This document shows, one piece after another, positions 1-6,932 of a DNA stretch of 7,248 nt. A program made the position numbers and the translations under genes. Numbering within the stretch: position 1 is the first letter of the stretch; each line of letters begins with the position of its first letter. The notes beneath the pieces were generated by a model. The model saw only the letters and a list, made by a program, of their open reading frames with translations. It ran no database searches and had not been told where the DNA came from. Source of the DNA: Candidatus Brocadiaceae bacterium (GTDB taxonomy: Bacteria; Planctomycetota; Brocadiia; SM23-32); contig PWZK01000125.1 of the NCBI GenBank assembly GCA_003567495.1, forward strand, positions 1-7,248. Direction: 5' to 3'.

Positions 1-165
1 AGGTTCATCTGCAGGCTGGAAGCCCGCACCACAAGGTTCATATGCAGGCTGGAAGCCCGCACCACAAGGTTCATCTGCAGGCTGGAAGCCCGCACCACAA
101 GGTTCACCTGCAGGCTGGAAGCCTGCACCACAAGGTTCTCCTGCAGGCTGGAAGCCCGCACCACA
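1..165. repeat. Five tandem 33-bp repeats inside the methylase gene
   Basis: Five adjacent 33-bp units begin at 1, 34, 67, 100 and 133, and the array probably continues left of the window. Units differ only at a few bases: the triplet before TGCAGGC (atc, ata, atc, acc, tcc on the plus strand) and GCCCGCA versus GCCTGCA. Each unit contains TGCAGGC-TGGAA-GCC(C/T)GCA, a hairpin that is perfect in the unit at 100-132 (stem 109-115 with 121-127) and has one mismatch in the others. On the minus strand each unit encodes CGAGFQPAxEP with x = G, G, D, Y, D. Because 33 is divisible by three, changes in copy number would not break the methylase frame. Confidence 0.97.
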
Positions 166-1875
166 ATTTTTACATATTCTGTGGCTGTCGCATTGTGGTG
201 CAGGCATCTTGCCTGCAGTGCCGTCATGAAACCGGTTCTGATCCTCGATCAGGGCCTCCATCCGCTCCACACAAGCCTCGTAGAGTGGCTCAAGAATATT
301 GAGAGCCGCGAAAAGGAACGCTCCCGAACCGCAGGCAGGGTCGAGAACAGTGATCCCCTGAACCATCTCCTGATCGGACCTGTCGGGTAACCAGCCGGCT
401 ATCGAACGCCAGAATGCACGCAGTAGCGAGGGATCGGTGCAGCTTTCCACGACATCCTGCGCGAATTGACGGATGTCGAGATTGAGTGTGATCAGATCGT
501 CTATCGAACGCACCTCGCCGGACTCGAGTTTGTTTTTCACATCTTCATATTTTTGCCTCCGTGCAACGACTTCACGCCAGATTTCGGTGGGGAGTGCGTA
601 AGCCTGATCCGCCTCTTCGTTCCACCTATCGCGTCGTGACACATCATCAATACCAGCGGCGATATCCTGCGGCAGTTCTTTTTCAGTTCCTTCGCTTACT
701 GCCCCGTAAATATAACGGTCAGGTTCTTCCTTCAACAGATCCCAGACTGAGCTCTCCCCCTCGAAGGCCACCCGACATCGTTTTTCCGCCATATCGAATA
801 AACGCGGTATAACGGCATTTTTGGTGATATAATCCGTGATATCTTCCTTCGTGTAATATGCGCCCATCTGCTTCTGGTTGATGTATTTTTCAAAAATATA
901 GCCGAGCACGTCCGGGTTGATCTCGTTGTCCCGGCGCAGCGGCCGTTCGTCGAGATGCCATTGGTATCCGCCGAAAAAATCCAGAAGCTTCTCGAACGCA
1001 TTGTCGGGGATATGGATGTCTTCGCCGTGCAGATTTTCCACCTGATGGCGCTGGAAGATGCCGCCGTTAAGATAGGGAACGTCACCGAGGAGTTCTTGAA
1101 TCTCAGCCGGTCGGTCTTCCTTACGTTTTGCAAAACCTTCAAAAAACAGGGGGCAGAGAATCTCGCGATAGTAGCGGTCGGGGCCGCGCCGCCGGCTTTC
1201 TTCGAGTTTCGTATCGAGGTAGTTAAGATCGCCATCCAAAAAGCCTTTCTTCTGGATGAAATAGATAAACATAAGACGATTGAGCATGACTGAAGCGTAC
1301 CATCGCTCAAGTTCCTCGTCTGGAATTCCGTCGATAAGTTTCAGGAAAAAATCATGGTGATTCTGAAATCGATCGTAGAATTTTTTTGTGACCTTATCGA
1401 CATCGAAAGCGGCCTGCACACGGGATGTAACGTCTATGATACCGATTTTTTCTTCCTCTTCGAGCGTGAACTGAATTGCCCTGAGCTTCTGAAGGAGGGC
1501 TTCTCCTGATTGATCGGTTGTGTAATGGTGCTCACGGCTCTGATCGGGTTTATTCGGCTCACGCTTGACCCACTGCCAGATCTGAGAGGTTTCTTCAGGA
1601 TCGGTATATATGATGATATGTTCGTGGTGAATCTTTGTTACTTTGCGGTCGATCTTTCGACGCGTGGAATAATCCGGAATGGTATCGTCAGGATGAGACT
1701 GCGAACGCAGGACCACCATGCCATATTTCTCGGCCATAGCGGCCAGTTCATGCTTTTTGCCGTCCACTTCAACGGAGTGGGTTCCGAGATAGTTATTCCA
1801 GCCGAGTTCCTGAATAAAAAGTTCCTTAAGGTTGAAGTCTTTGAGCTGCCGTCGAGCGTTATTTGAGTTGACCAT
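1..1875 (-). CDS. Eco57I/type IIG-like adenine-specific DNA methyltransferase, 3' end cut by window edge
   Basis: The frame is open from ATG at 1875 to position 1 (625 codons, no stop), so the gene continues beyond the window. It should transfer methyl groups from S-adenosylmethionine to adenine N6 in DNA, as the modification (perhaps also restriction) part of a defence system. Visible: an N-terminal region beginning MVNSNNARRQLKDFNLKEL; a helical block with ASVMLNRLMFIYFIQKKGFL near 210-235, typical of large Eco57I-like methylases; QMGAYYTKED near 337-346, the conserved G-A-Y-Y-T element; and SAM motif I, DPACGSGAFLF, at 512-522. The catalytic NPPY-type motif is not reached. After residue 551 the protein turns into translated REP-like sequence, then five 11-residue repeats (571-625). 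The start lies 2 nt after the HEPN stop with no clear ribosome site, suggesting translational coupling. The methylase assignment is firm. Whether the insert-bearing protein is active is unknown. Confidence 0.92.
   Translation of the reverse strand, partial: MVNSNNARRQLKDFNLKELFIQELGWNNYLGTHSVEVDGKKHELAAMAEKYGMVVLRSQSHPDDTIPDYSTRRKIDRKVTKIHHEHIIIYTDPEETSQIWQWVKREPNKPDQSREHHYTTDQSGEALLQKLRAIQFTLEEEEKIGIIDVTSRVQAAFDVDKVTKKFYDRFQNHHDFFLKLIDGIPDEELERWYASVMLNRLMFIYFIQKKGFLDGDLNYLDTKLEESRRRGPDRYYREILCPLFFEGFAKRKEDRPAEIQELLGDVPYLNGGIFQRHQVENLHGEDIHIPDNAFEKLLDFFGGYQWHLDERPLRRDNEINPDVLGYIFEKYINQKQMGAYYTKEDITDYITKNAVIPRLFDMAEKRCRVAFEGESSVWDLLKEEPDRYIYGAVSEGTEKELPQDIAAGIDDVSRRDRWNEEADQAYALPTEIWREVVARRQKYEDVKNKLESGEVRSIDDLITLNLDIRQFAQDVVESCTDPSLLRAFWRSIAGWLPDRSDQEMVQGITVLDPACGSGAFLFAALNILEPLYEACVERMEALIEDQNRFHDGTAGKMPAPQCDSHRICKNCGAGFQPAGEPCGAGFQPAGEPCGAGFQPADEPCGAGFQPAYEPCGAGFQPADEP
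154..217. repeat. BIME-like pair of inverted REP-like hairpins
   Basis: GCCCGCACCACAAT (154-167) is answered by ATTGTGGTGCAGGC (192-205), an inverted repeat with one mismatch across a 24-bp spacer. The right member also forms its own perfect 7-bp hairpin, TGCAGGC (199-205), loop ATCTT, GCCTGCA (211-217). The left member is the last unit of the 33-bp array and has loop TGGAA. Two palindromic units in opposite orientation with a short linker is the layout of bacterial interspersed mosaic elements built from REPs. No RAYT transposase is visible in the window. The pair is translated within the methylase, around residues 551-577. Confidence 0.75.
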
Positions 1876-1877
1876 AA

Positions 1878-2285
1878 TTACCGTTTATCTTTTAGTATGA
1901 TAGTCTCAGCCCATAAAAGGAAATTTTCCGCCAGTTCAATGGCTTCTTCATACTGGCTTTCGGTAACTGGCTCAAATACCGTTGGATAGCGCGTCATAAC
2001 GGCGAAGGGAGTAAGTGTTTCGGCGTATTTAACGTTTTCCGGAATATCCAGACCGCTTTCTTCCAGGAGGGTCAGGAGCCGGGCGAGATCGTGAACATAA
2101 GGGAATTCCACACTGCGATGTATCAGGAGGGCTTTGATAGCTTTTTCTACGGCTTGCTGAGCGTCAAAACAAAGATCTTCCAGATACACATCTTTGAGAC
2201 GGGCATCGGCTTTGGCCCGTTTCAAGTTGCTCCGAGCGCGATTCAACCATTCTTCAGGATCGTACGGCGGTTTCCTTTCGGGCAT
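1878..2285 (-). CDS. HEPN-domain protein of an MNT/HEPN toxin-antitoxin pair
   Basis: A 135-residue all-helical protein of the HEPN family (COG1895-like). The pattern EEWLNRARSNLKRAKADARL, then LCFDAQQAVEKAIKALLIH (residues 38-56), then VHDLARLLTLL (64-74) matches the family. In characterised HEPN/MNT pairs the HEPN member is an RNase toxin that is neutralised by AMP transfer from the MNT partner. The usual catalytic Rx4-6H motif is not seen in canonical spacing: R57 and H65 are separated by seven residues, and the RX4HXY form of HepT is absent, so RNase activity is uncertain. A site GGGAGAG (2295-2301, 9 nt upstream) supports the ATG at 2285. The gene overlaps the 3' end of the MNT gene by 32 bp and ends 2 nt before the methylase start. 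It could be the toxin, or an inactive HEPN scaffold. Confidence 0.88.
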   Translation of the reverse strand: MPERKPPYDPEEWLNRARSNLKRAKADARLKDVYLEDLCFDAQQAVEKAIKALLIHRSVEFPYVHDLARLLTLLEESGLDIPENVKYAETLTPFAVMTRYPTVFEPVTESQYEEAIELAENFLLWAETIILKDKR

Positions 2286-2607
2286 CGTATATTACTCTCC
2301 CTTCCGCGATTGCGGATGCTATAATAAGTGCCGGGTTATTGCGGTATTGCTCCAAATCCTCCGGTCTCACAACTATCACGTCTACCGCTTCATTTACGCC
2401 GTGAAGCCGGCTGTAAATTTTTCTTGCAAGTTCCAGTCGATTGGCAGCGGATTTCACGACAAGCAGATCTACATCACTGTTACGGTTCATTCTGCCGCCG
2501 GCCGCTGATCCGAACATGATTATCCGTTCAGGATCGGCAATGGATACAATGCGACGAACGATTTCGTCCAGCGTTTCCTGTTTCAAAGTCTTATATGTTT
2601 CGGCCAT
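2254..2607 (-). CDS. MNT-type minimal nucleotidyltransferase (antitoxin of HEPN/MNT pair)
   Basis: A 117-residue polymerase-beta-like nucleotidyltransferase. The active site is complete: G33-S34, ten residues, then D45-V-D47 fits GSX10DXD, with a probable third acidic residue, D76, in AVDVIVV. In studied pairs this enzyme moves AMP from ATP onto the HEPN toxin and silences it. That role is inferred here from the adjacent, overlapping HEPN gene. The ATG at 2607 is preceded by GGGGAG (2618-2623, spacing 10), which lies within the last codons of the helicase gene, whose stop is only 4 nt upstream. Cotranscription with the helicase is therefore very likely. An alternative role, modifying another target, cannot be excluded. 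Confidence 0.92.
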   Translation of the reverse strand: MAETYKTLKQETLDEIVRRIVSIADPERIIMFGSAAGGRMNRNSDVDLLVVKSAANRLELARKIYSRLHGVNEAVDVIVVRPEDLEQYRNNPALIIASAIAEGRVIYDARKETAVRS

Positions 2608-2611
2608 CTTT

Positions 2612-5600
2612 TTATTTCTCCCCTACGTTACGGGTTAAGCCCATGGAGCATATAATCTGTGGTTCTTCTCGTTCCGGTTCCTGATCCTCGGCGATGCAGA
2701 GTCTGTCTTCATCACGCAGAGAAACGACAAGCTCGGCAAGATCAGGATCATTTATGCCGCTTCGAAGCTGACGGTTCAGAGTATCAACAGCAGCCTGCCG
2801 GAGCGGGTAGCGGTACATATCCTGCAGAGCCTGCTGGAGCTTGTCGGATTGGAAAAGTGGCATCTGATCTTTTATGTCTTTCATAAACTCCTTGAGACGC
2901 ACGTAGGTGCGGTAGCGTGCGCCGGCAGGCCTGCCCAACTGCCCGCCGATGTTACGCTCTTCCCTACGCACGTGCTCAACGGCTCGTTGCACGAGTGCGT
3001 GGTGTTTTTCCTGTCTGGCAACGGGCGGAGTGTCGGGCTCACACCTGGCGGCCTTAAGTATCTGGAACTGGGATTCCGTGTAGCTCTTACCCCGCTGATC
3101 CATCCATGCAAGGGCATCGGCGCCGTCGGCCGTGCGCATAAAAACAAGCGCACCTTCCTCCAGGCCATCGTCTACTACCTGACGGGTGGAATAAACAACA
3201 TCGGACAGGTTCGGTACGATTTTCCCAATATCCGGCTCTCTCTCCACGGCATTCTGCCAGATCTGCAGGGCGTAAGATGCCAGGTCAACTTCCGAATCCG
3301 GATCATCGTCGAGAATGCCGGCCATTTCGTTGTAGAGGTCAACGACCTTCTGATCGTCGTGATCATCTTCGAAAAAAGCTTCATCAGTGCCAACAACTTC
3401 GGCATTTTCCTTCAGCCGCTTACGAACGCGACCACGAAGATGCAGTATCTTTTCAACACCATCGGCGGGCATAAAGGAGTAGCAAAGGATTTCTTCGGCG
3501 TTCTGACCGATCCTGTCGACACGCCCAGCGCGCTGAACGAGCCGGATAATGGCCCATGGTAGGTCGTAGTTGACCACAATGGCGCAGTCCTGCAGGTTCT
3601 GTCCTTCACTGAGTACATCGGTAGAAAGGACAACCCGCAGTTCGTCTCCCGAAGCGATCTCATCCCTTTTGTTGTTGCTTACAGGACTGAAACGCCAGGC
3701 GATCCGGGTCGGGTTTGCGGTGTCACCGGTAACACCTTCGAGTCTTTCTACACCCCGTTTCTTAAGCAGCCGTTCAAGATACCTCACGGTGTCGGCAAAT
3801 TGCGAGAATATTATAATCTTCTCGTCGGGATGTTTTTCAGCTATCAATTGGTGGAGTCTGTCCAGTTTTGAATCACGGTCAGGATCCCAATTTCCACAGT
3901 CCTGAAGAACTTTCATAAGGGAGTGCGCATCCCGGCGCAGGTCCTCGACAAGCTCAGGGCAAAAGTGTATTGAACGCAACCATCGGAAGCGTTTCTTATA
4001 GTCTTCAGCATAAGCACGGTAAATCTCAGCAGCACGACCCAAAAAATCATCCTCGGTTCGGGAATCCGCTGAAACGCTGCCTTGATTGACGCTTTTGGTA
4101 TCTGAATCGTCGCCGCCATCGTCTTCAAAGATACTCCCGGTCACACTGGGAGCGTCCGCATCCTCATCATATTCCGCGGGGTCCAGCATCTGCACGTCCT
4201 GGGTGCCTATGGGGATGGGCAAGCCATTTTCAAGAGCATGGATGAAGACGTAATTGCGCAATATATGCCTCTCAACGGATTGTATAAACGCCGTTCCGCT
4301 GCTTTCAAGTCGTTTGAAGAGGTTCGTCCGGCAGAACCCTTTCAGGCGTTGTCCGGCTTTGGAAAGGTCATCCATGACTTCTTCTTCGCCATCTAATACC
4401 ACTTCCGGCCGGTTCTCAACAAGGTAATTGCCCAAACCATAACGCGGGAGGGAAAGACGGTTGATTCGATTCACCACAGTGTCGTCATACAATTGTGCGT
4501 ATTGATTGCTGACTTCGAAATCGGCAGTTTTGGGTCGCCGTTCCGGGAAATATGAGTAAGAGCCGTCTGGAAAAGTCAGGTATTTTCGACCTGTTTCCGG
4601 TTCTGTGCGGGCATAATTATCTTTGATGAAAGTTCTTGTTCGCCGCACCAGGAAAAGCCTCATCAGTTCGCGCCAATCGTCGAAGTTTTCGCTTTTTTCA
4701 AATGCCGCCAGAGACCTGGGCGAACATTGGTGTTTGCGTGAGAATTCTGTTTCTCCCAGTTCTTTGAAAAGCTGCTCCGGGCGAATGCCAATATCGTTCT
4801 CTTCCGGTACGAACAGCCGGAGCTGGCTGGAGAGATCGAGATAGCTCTTGTTATAGGGCGTGGCCGTCAAAAGGATGCATTTGCTGTCATTTTCCTGTAT
4901 ATATTCGTGAATGGCACGATAACGCTTTCCTTCCCGATTGCGCAAATTATGGCTTTCATCAATCACCACAAGGCGGTAGCGCCGTGTATCCGGCAGCTCG
5001 CCAGTTACCCGCGTGATCGACATGACTTTGCTTCGCAAACGGTACTGGTGGCAATAATCTTCCCACATCTCAGTCAGGTTTTTGGGGCAAATCACAAGGG
5101 TTTCTAGCCCGTGGTCGTCTTCGAAAATACGGGCCAGGGCAGTAGCCATAAGTGTTTTTCCCAGGCCGACGACATCTCCGATGAGTACCCCGCCGCGCTT
5201 GTTCAGGTGATGTGCGGCTATCTTGACGGCCGCCTCCTGGAAGGTAAACAGAGTGCCTTTAAACTCATCAGGCAACCTGAAGTCAGTCAGCCCTTCACGC
5301 GCCTCCTCGGACAGGTGATAGGCCATTTTGGCATAGATGTGATAAGGAGGGATCAGGTCCGGGCCGGCCCAGCTTTGTTCGATAATGCTGACCAGTTCTT
5401 CGGAGATATCAATACAGAATTGATCTTCCCATCGGTCTTTGAACCATTTGGCAAGCTTGTTACAGGCATCGTTGTCAAGAACATCAACATTCAGCTCTCC
5501 CTGCTTTGACAAACCTGCCATGGTCAGATTACTGCTGCCGAGGTATCCGGTGATCGGATTATCGTGGTCCTGGCGAAAAAGCAGGTAAAGCTTGGCGTGA

Positions 5601-6013
5601 AGAGGGTGGCGCAGGAAAAGTTTTACGACCACCTTTTGTTTTCGGATCTGGTTGGCAAGTTTCTGCAGGGCGGCTTCATCTTCATTGGTCGGTGTTCCTA
5701 CGGTGAGCTGTGCTTTGAACTCTTCGGCAAGGCTTCTTTTGATGGAAGCCGCCGTTTTATTATCAATCAGATCAGGTTCTTTGCCGGATACCAGAGCGTT
5801 ACGGAGACATTGCTGAGGAAGCCTTTGCATGCCGACCAAAACGCGGCAGCACCGACCATCGCCACCCGGCCATTGGTCTATATGAGGAGCAATACGTTTC
5901 CAGCCCCTGAGATTGAAATAACCTACGCAAAAATCCCCACGCTCTGCTACACCTATGGTGTTCTTCAAAGCCGGCAGTAGATCCAGTTCGATATTATCAA
6001 AAACTCGTGGCAT
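2612..6013 (-). CDS. PLD-nuclease/SNF2 helicase fusion protein
   Basis: A 1133-residue protein. Residues 1-200 form a phospholipase-D-like nuclease domain with one HKD-type motif: H139-x-K141 followed by G159-S-S-N162. Residues from about 255 form a SNF2-type superfamily 2 helicase: Walker A GDVVGLGKT (279-287, K286), motif II DESH (352-355), motif III TATP (383-386), then IIFSQFADTVRYL (from 733), STDVLSEGQNLQ (797-808) and QRAGRVDRIGQ (827-837). An acidic, probably disordered stretch lies near 611-656 inside the helicase. The C-terminal ~270 residues are not recognised. Known SNF2 proteins translocate on double-stranded DNA using ATP, and PLD nucleases of this type usually pair two HKD motifs by dimerising. 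The likely role is recognition and cleavage of foreign DNA beside the methylase. AGGAG sits 7 nt before the ATG at 6013, supporting this start. Confidence 0.95.
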   Translation of the reverse strand: MPRVFDNIELDLLPALKNTIGVAERGDFCVGYFNLRGWKRIAPHIDQWPGGDGRCCRVLVGMQRLPQQCLRNALVSGKEPDLIDNKTAASIKRSLAEEFKAQLTVGTPTNEDEAALQKLANQIRKQKVVVKLFLRHPLHAKLYLLFRQDHDNPITGYLGSSNLTMAGLSKQGELNVDVLDNDACNKLAKWFKDRWEDQFCIDISEELVSIIEQSWAGPDLIPPYHIYAKMAYHLSEEAREGLTDFRLPDEFKGTLFTFQEAAVKIAAHHLNKRGGVLIGDVVGLGKTLMATALARIFEDDHGLETLVICPKNLTEMWEDYCHQYRLRSKVMSITRVTGELPDTRRYRLVVIDESHNLRNREGKRYRAIHEYIQENDSKCILLTATPYNKSYLDLSSQLRLFVPEENDIGIRPEQLFKELGETEFSRKHQCSPRSLAAFEKSENFDDWRELMRLFLVRRTRTFIKDNYARTEPETGRKYLTFPDGSYSYFPERRPKTADFEVSNQYAQLYDDTVVNRINRLSLPRYGLGNYLVENRPEVVLDGEEEVMDDLSKAGQRLKGFCRTNLFKRLESSGTAFIQSVERHILRNYVFIHALENGLPIPIGTQDVQMLDPAEYDEDADAPSVTGSIFEDDGGDDSDTKSVNQGSVSADSRTEDDFLGRAAEIYRAYAEDYKKRFRWLRSIHFCPELVEDLRRDAHSLMKVLQDCGNWDPDRDSKLDRLHQLIAEKHPDEKIIIFSQFADTVRYLERLLKKRGVERLEGVTGDTANPTRIAWRFSPVSNNKRDEIASGDELRVVLSTDVLSEGQNLQDCAIVVNYDLPWAIIRLVQRAGRVDRIGQNAEEILCYSFMPADGVEKILHLRGRVRKRLKENAEVVGTDEAFFEDDHDDQKVVDLYNEMAGILDDDPDSEVDLASYALQIWQNAVEREPDIGKIVPNLSDVVYSTRQVVDDGLEEGALVFMRTADGADALAWMDQRGKSYTESQFQILKAARCEPDTPPVARQEKHHALVQRAVEHVRREERNIGGQLGRPAGARYRTYVRLKEFMKDIKDQMPLFQSDKLQQALQDMYRYPLRQAAVDTLNRQLRSGINDPDLAELVVSLRDEDRLCIAEDQEPEREEPQIICSMGLTRNVGEK

Positions 6014-6020
6014 TCAGCAG

Positions 6021-6025
6021 CTCCT
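6021..6025 (-). promoter_or_regulatory. Ribosome binding site of the helicase gene
   Basis: AGGAG on the minus strand, 7 nt upstream of the ATG at 6013. It fixes the start of the first gene of the operon. Confidence 0.8.
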
Positions 6026-6139
6026 GTAAAATTGCGGCATAATACATCCCGAAATCATAAAACAGTTCTCTTTACTGTGCGGGATTGATTGTTTTGTCAA
6101 TATCAGCTGGTCGAATCAAACAACTCGAGAGTCACATAT

Positions 6140-6167
6140 ATTATAGGGGAAAAACGATATTAATCAA
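6140..6167 (-). promoter_or_regulatory. Sigma70-like promoter of the helicase-MNT-HEPN-methylase operon
   Basis: On the minus strand TTGATT (6162-6167) is separated by 16 bp from a perfect TATAAT (6140-6145). Transcription would start near 6133 and leave a leader of about 120 nt before the helicase ATG. The leader contains a small dyad, ACAGT (6062-6066) with ACTGT (6074-6078), of unknown meaning. No other convincing promoter is seen between the four genes, so this one probably serves all of them. Confidence 0.6.
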
Positions 6168-6559
6168 CCGGGCAGCTTTGGATCCGCTTATCCCTTAGAA
6201 AAAATGCGGCATGAGCGCAAAAGCGGCAGGGCAACAAAAAAATGCAGCTTACAGTTTACCCACCAATTGTTCTTCCGGACCTCTCTTTTTTTGTAAAAAA
6301 AGAAAGAAAAAAACGGGGGTGTTTGGCCTCTCTGGGATCCTTTTCTCGGAGTTCTCAGCGTGAGTTGAGGCCTCAGGTTGTTTGACGGTGGGGTTCATTC
6401 CTTTCTTAATCCATTGTAATCCTTGCGCGCGGCGGAGTAAATAGCATTTTGAGCAAAGGAAATCGGCGGCCAGGTCAGATTTATAGGCGCGTCATAAAAC
6501 CTGACCAAAACTTCATACATTAAAAACAAGCAGAGTCTTTTGAAATTGAAGACGACTTG
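6168..6559. other. Non-coding stretch between the operon promoter and the DUF6516 locus
   Basis: No convincing gene on either strand. It holds an A/T-rich palindrome at 6285-6302 (CTTTTTTT-GT-AAAAAAAG, imperfectly extended outward on both sides) and a stronger hairpin at 6473-6506, listed separately. An open minus-strand frame at 6395-6634 runs antisense to the start of the DUF6516 gene and shows no family features. Confidence 0.5.
6473..6506. repeat. Imperfect hairpin upstream of the DUF6516 locus
   Basis: GGTCAG (6473-6478) pairs with CTGACC (6501-6506), and the inner TTTAT/ATAAAA bases extend the stem across a one-base bulge, leaving a 9-nt loop (AGGCGCGTC). It lies just before the short ORF and toxin-family gene, so it could be an operator for autoregulation or a relic of a mobile element. 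Neither is shown. Confidence 0.5.
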
Positions 6560-6664
6560 ATGGCCTGGCGATTTGCCCAGGAAAGTTTGGATTACTGGAA
6601 ATCGAAACTTATAAACTTTGAGCATGCTATTCAAGTTGAAGAAAAAACACAGCGACCTGATTGA
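6560..6664 (+). CDS. Short ORF or fragment overlapping the start of the DUF6516 gene
   Basis: ATG at 6560 opens a 34-residue frame, MAWRFAQESLDYWKSK..., ending at TGA 6662-6664. Without a start codon the frame is open back to 6524, adding an acidic lead (KQAESFEIEDDL). It overlaps the next gene by about 40 bp. The charged, helical character and position would suit the C-terminal remnant of a small antitoxin, since DUF6516 genes often have a small partner. I do not recognise a family, there is no clear ribosome site, and the TAA at 6521-6523 cuts off any longer product. It may be a fragment or chance. Confidence 0.3.
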   Translation: MAWRFAQESLDYWKSKLINFEHAIQVEEKTQRPD

Positions 6665-6920
6665 TAATATAGAAGTGGAAAAATTCAGGCGAGAGGCACA
6701 TTCTTATGAATTGATAGCCGCTTTAAAATTATGTGATGGCGGAAAAATCTTCATACGTGACTACCAATTTCAGGATGGAACCCGAAAATATTCATATCAC
6801 TGGCAATCTGAAAAAGGCGAATTTAAAGGACGCTGGGACAATGCCCCCCATTGGCCGGAAATAAATTCATACCCCAAAATTGCCATTTTGAATAACATCC
6901 GGCTTTGGATTAAACGATGA
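6624..6920 (+). CDS. DUF6516 (TumE-like) toxin-family protein, C-terminus altered
   Basis: 98 residues from ATG 6624 (a TTG at 6618 is possible; a stop at 6612 blocks anything earlier). The central part is diagnostic: IRDYQFQDGTRKYSYHW, then GRWDNAPHWPEINSYP, matching the Y-x-YHW ... RWDNAPHH ... FPHH pattern of DUF6516, which NCBI annotates as TumE-family toxins of toxin-antitoxin loci. The biochemical activity is not known to me. After SYP the expected FPHHxH-type ending is replaced by KIAILNNIRLWIKR. In the -1 frame the same DNA reads YPQNCHFE then stop, so a base lost from the CCCC run at about 6873 may have changed the end. A weak TTGGAT-N17-TATAAA (-10 at 6610-6615) would give a nearly leaderless transcript. 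No clear ribosome site is visible. Confidence 0.75.
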   Translation: MLFKLKKKHSDLIDNIEVEKFRREAHSYELIAALKLCDGGKIFIRDYQFQDGTRKYSYHWQSEKGEFKGRWDNAPHWPEINSYPKIAILNNIRLWIKR

Positions 6921-6932
6921 AAAGCATGCCGA

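Noticed and set aside
1..165. CRISPR-like array of 33-bp repeats
   Set aside because: The units are directly adjacent with no unique spacers between them, and they sit inside an open coding frame.
163..173. Zinc-binding Cys motif in the repeat peptide (CKNCG...)
   Set aside because: C568-K-N-C571 has only one further Cys per 11-residue repeat and derives from REP-like DNA. No paired CxxC is present.
732..1310. 192-codon minus-strand open frame
   Set aside because: It is a different frame of the same strand as the methylase, whose conserved motifs lie in the other frame. The product is compositionally odd.
2849..3562. 237-codon plus-strand open frame
   Set aside because: It lies wholly antisense to the helicase domain coding sequence, whose motifs are intact. 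It is a shadow frame.
6095..6100. TTGACA -35 element on the minus strand closer to the helicase gene
   Set aside because: At 17-bp spacing the -10 would be CAGTAA, a poor match. The promoter at 6140-6167 is far better.
6285..6302. T-run/A-run palindrome as an intrinsic terminator
   Set aside because: The T-run is part of the stem, the loop is only 2 nt, and no GC-rich stem precedes a U-tract.
6395..6634. 79-codon minus-strand open frame
   Set aside because: It is antisense to the DUF6516 start and the short ORF, with no family features or ribosome site.
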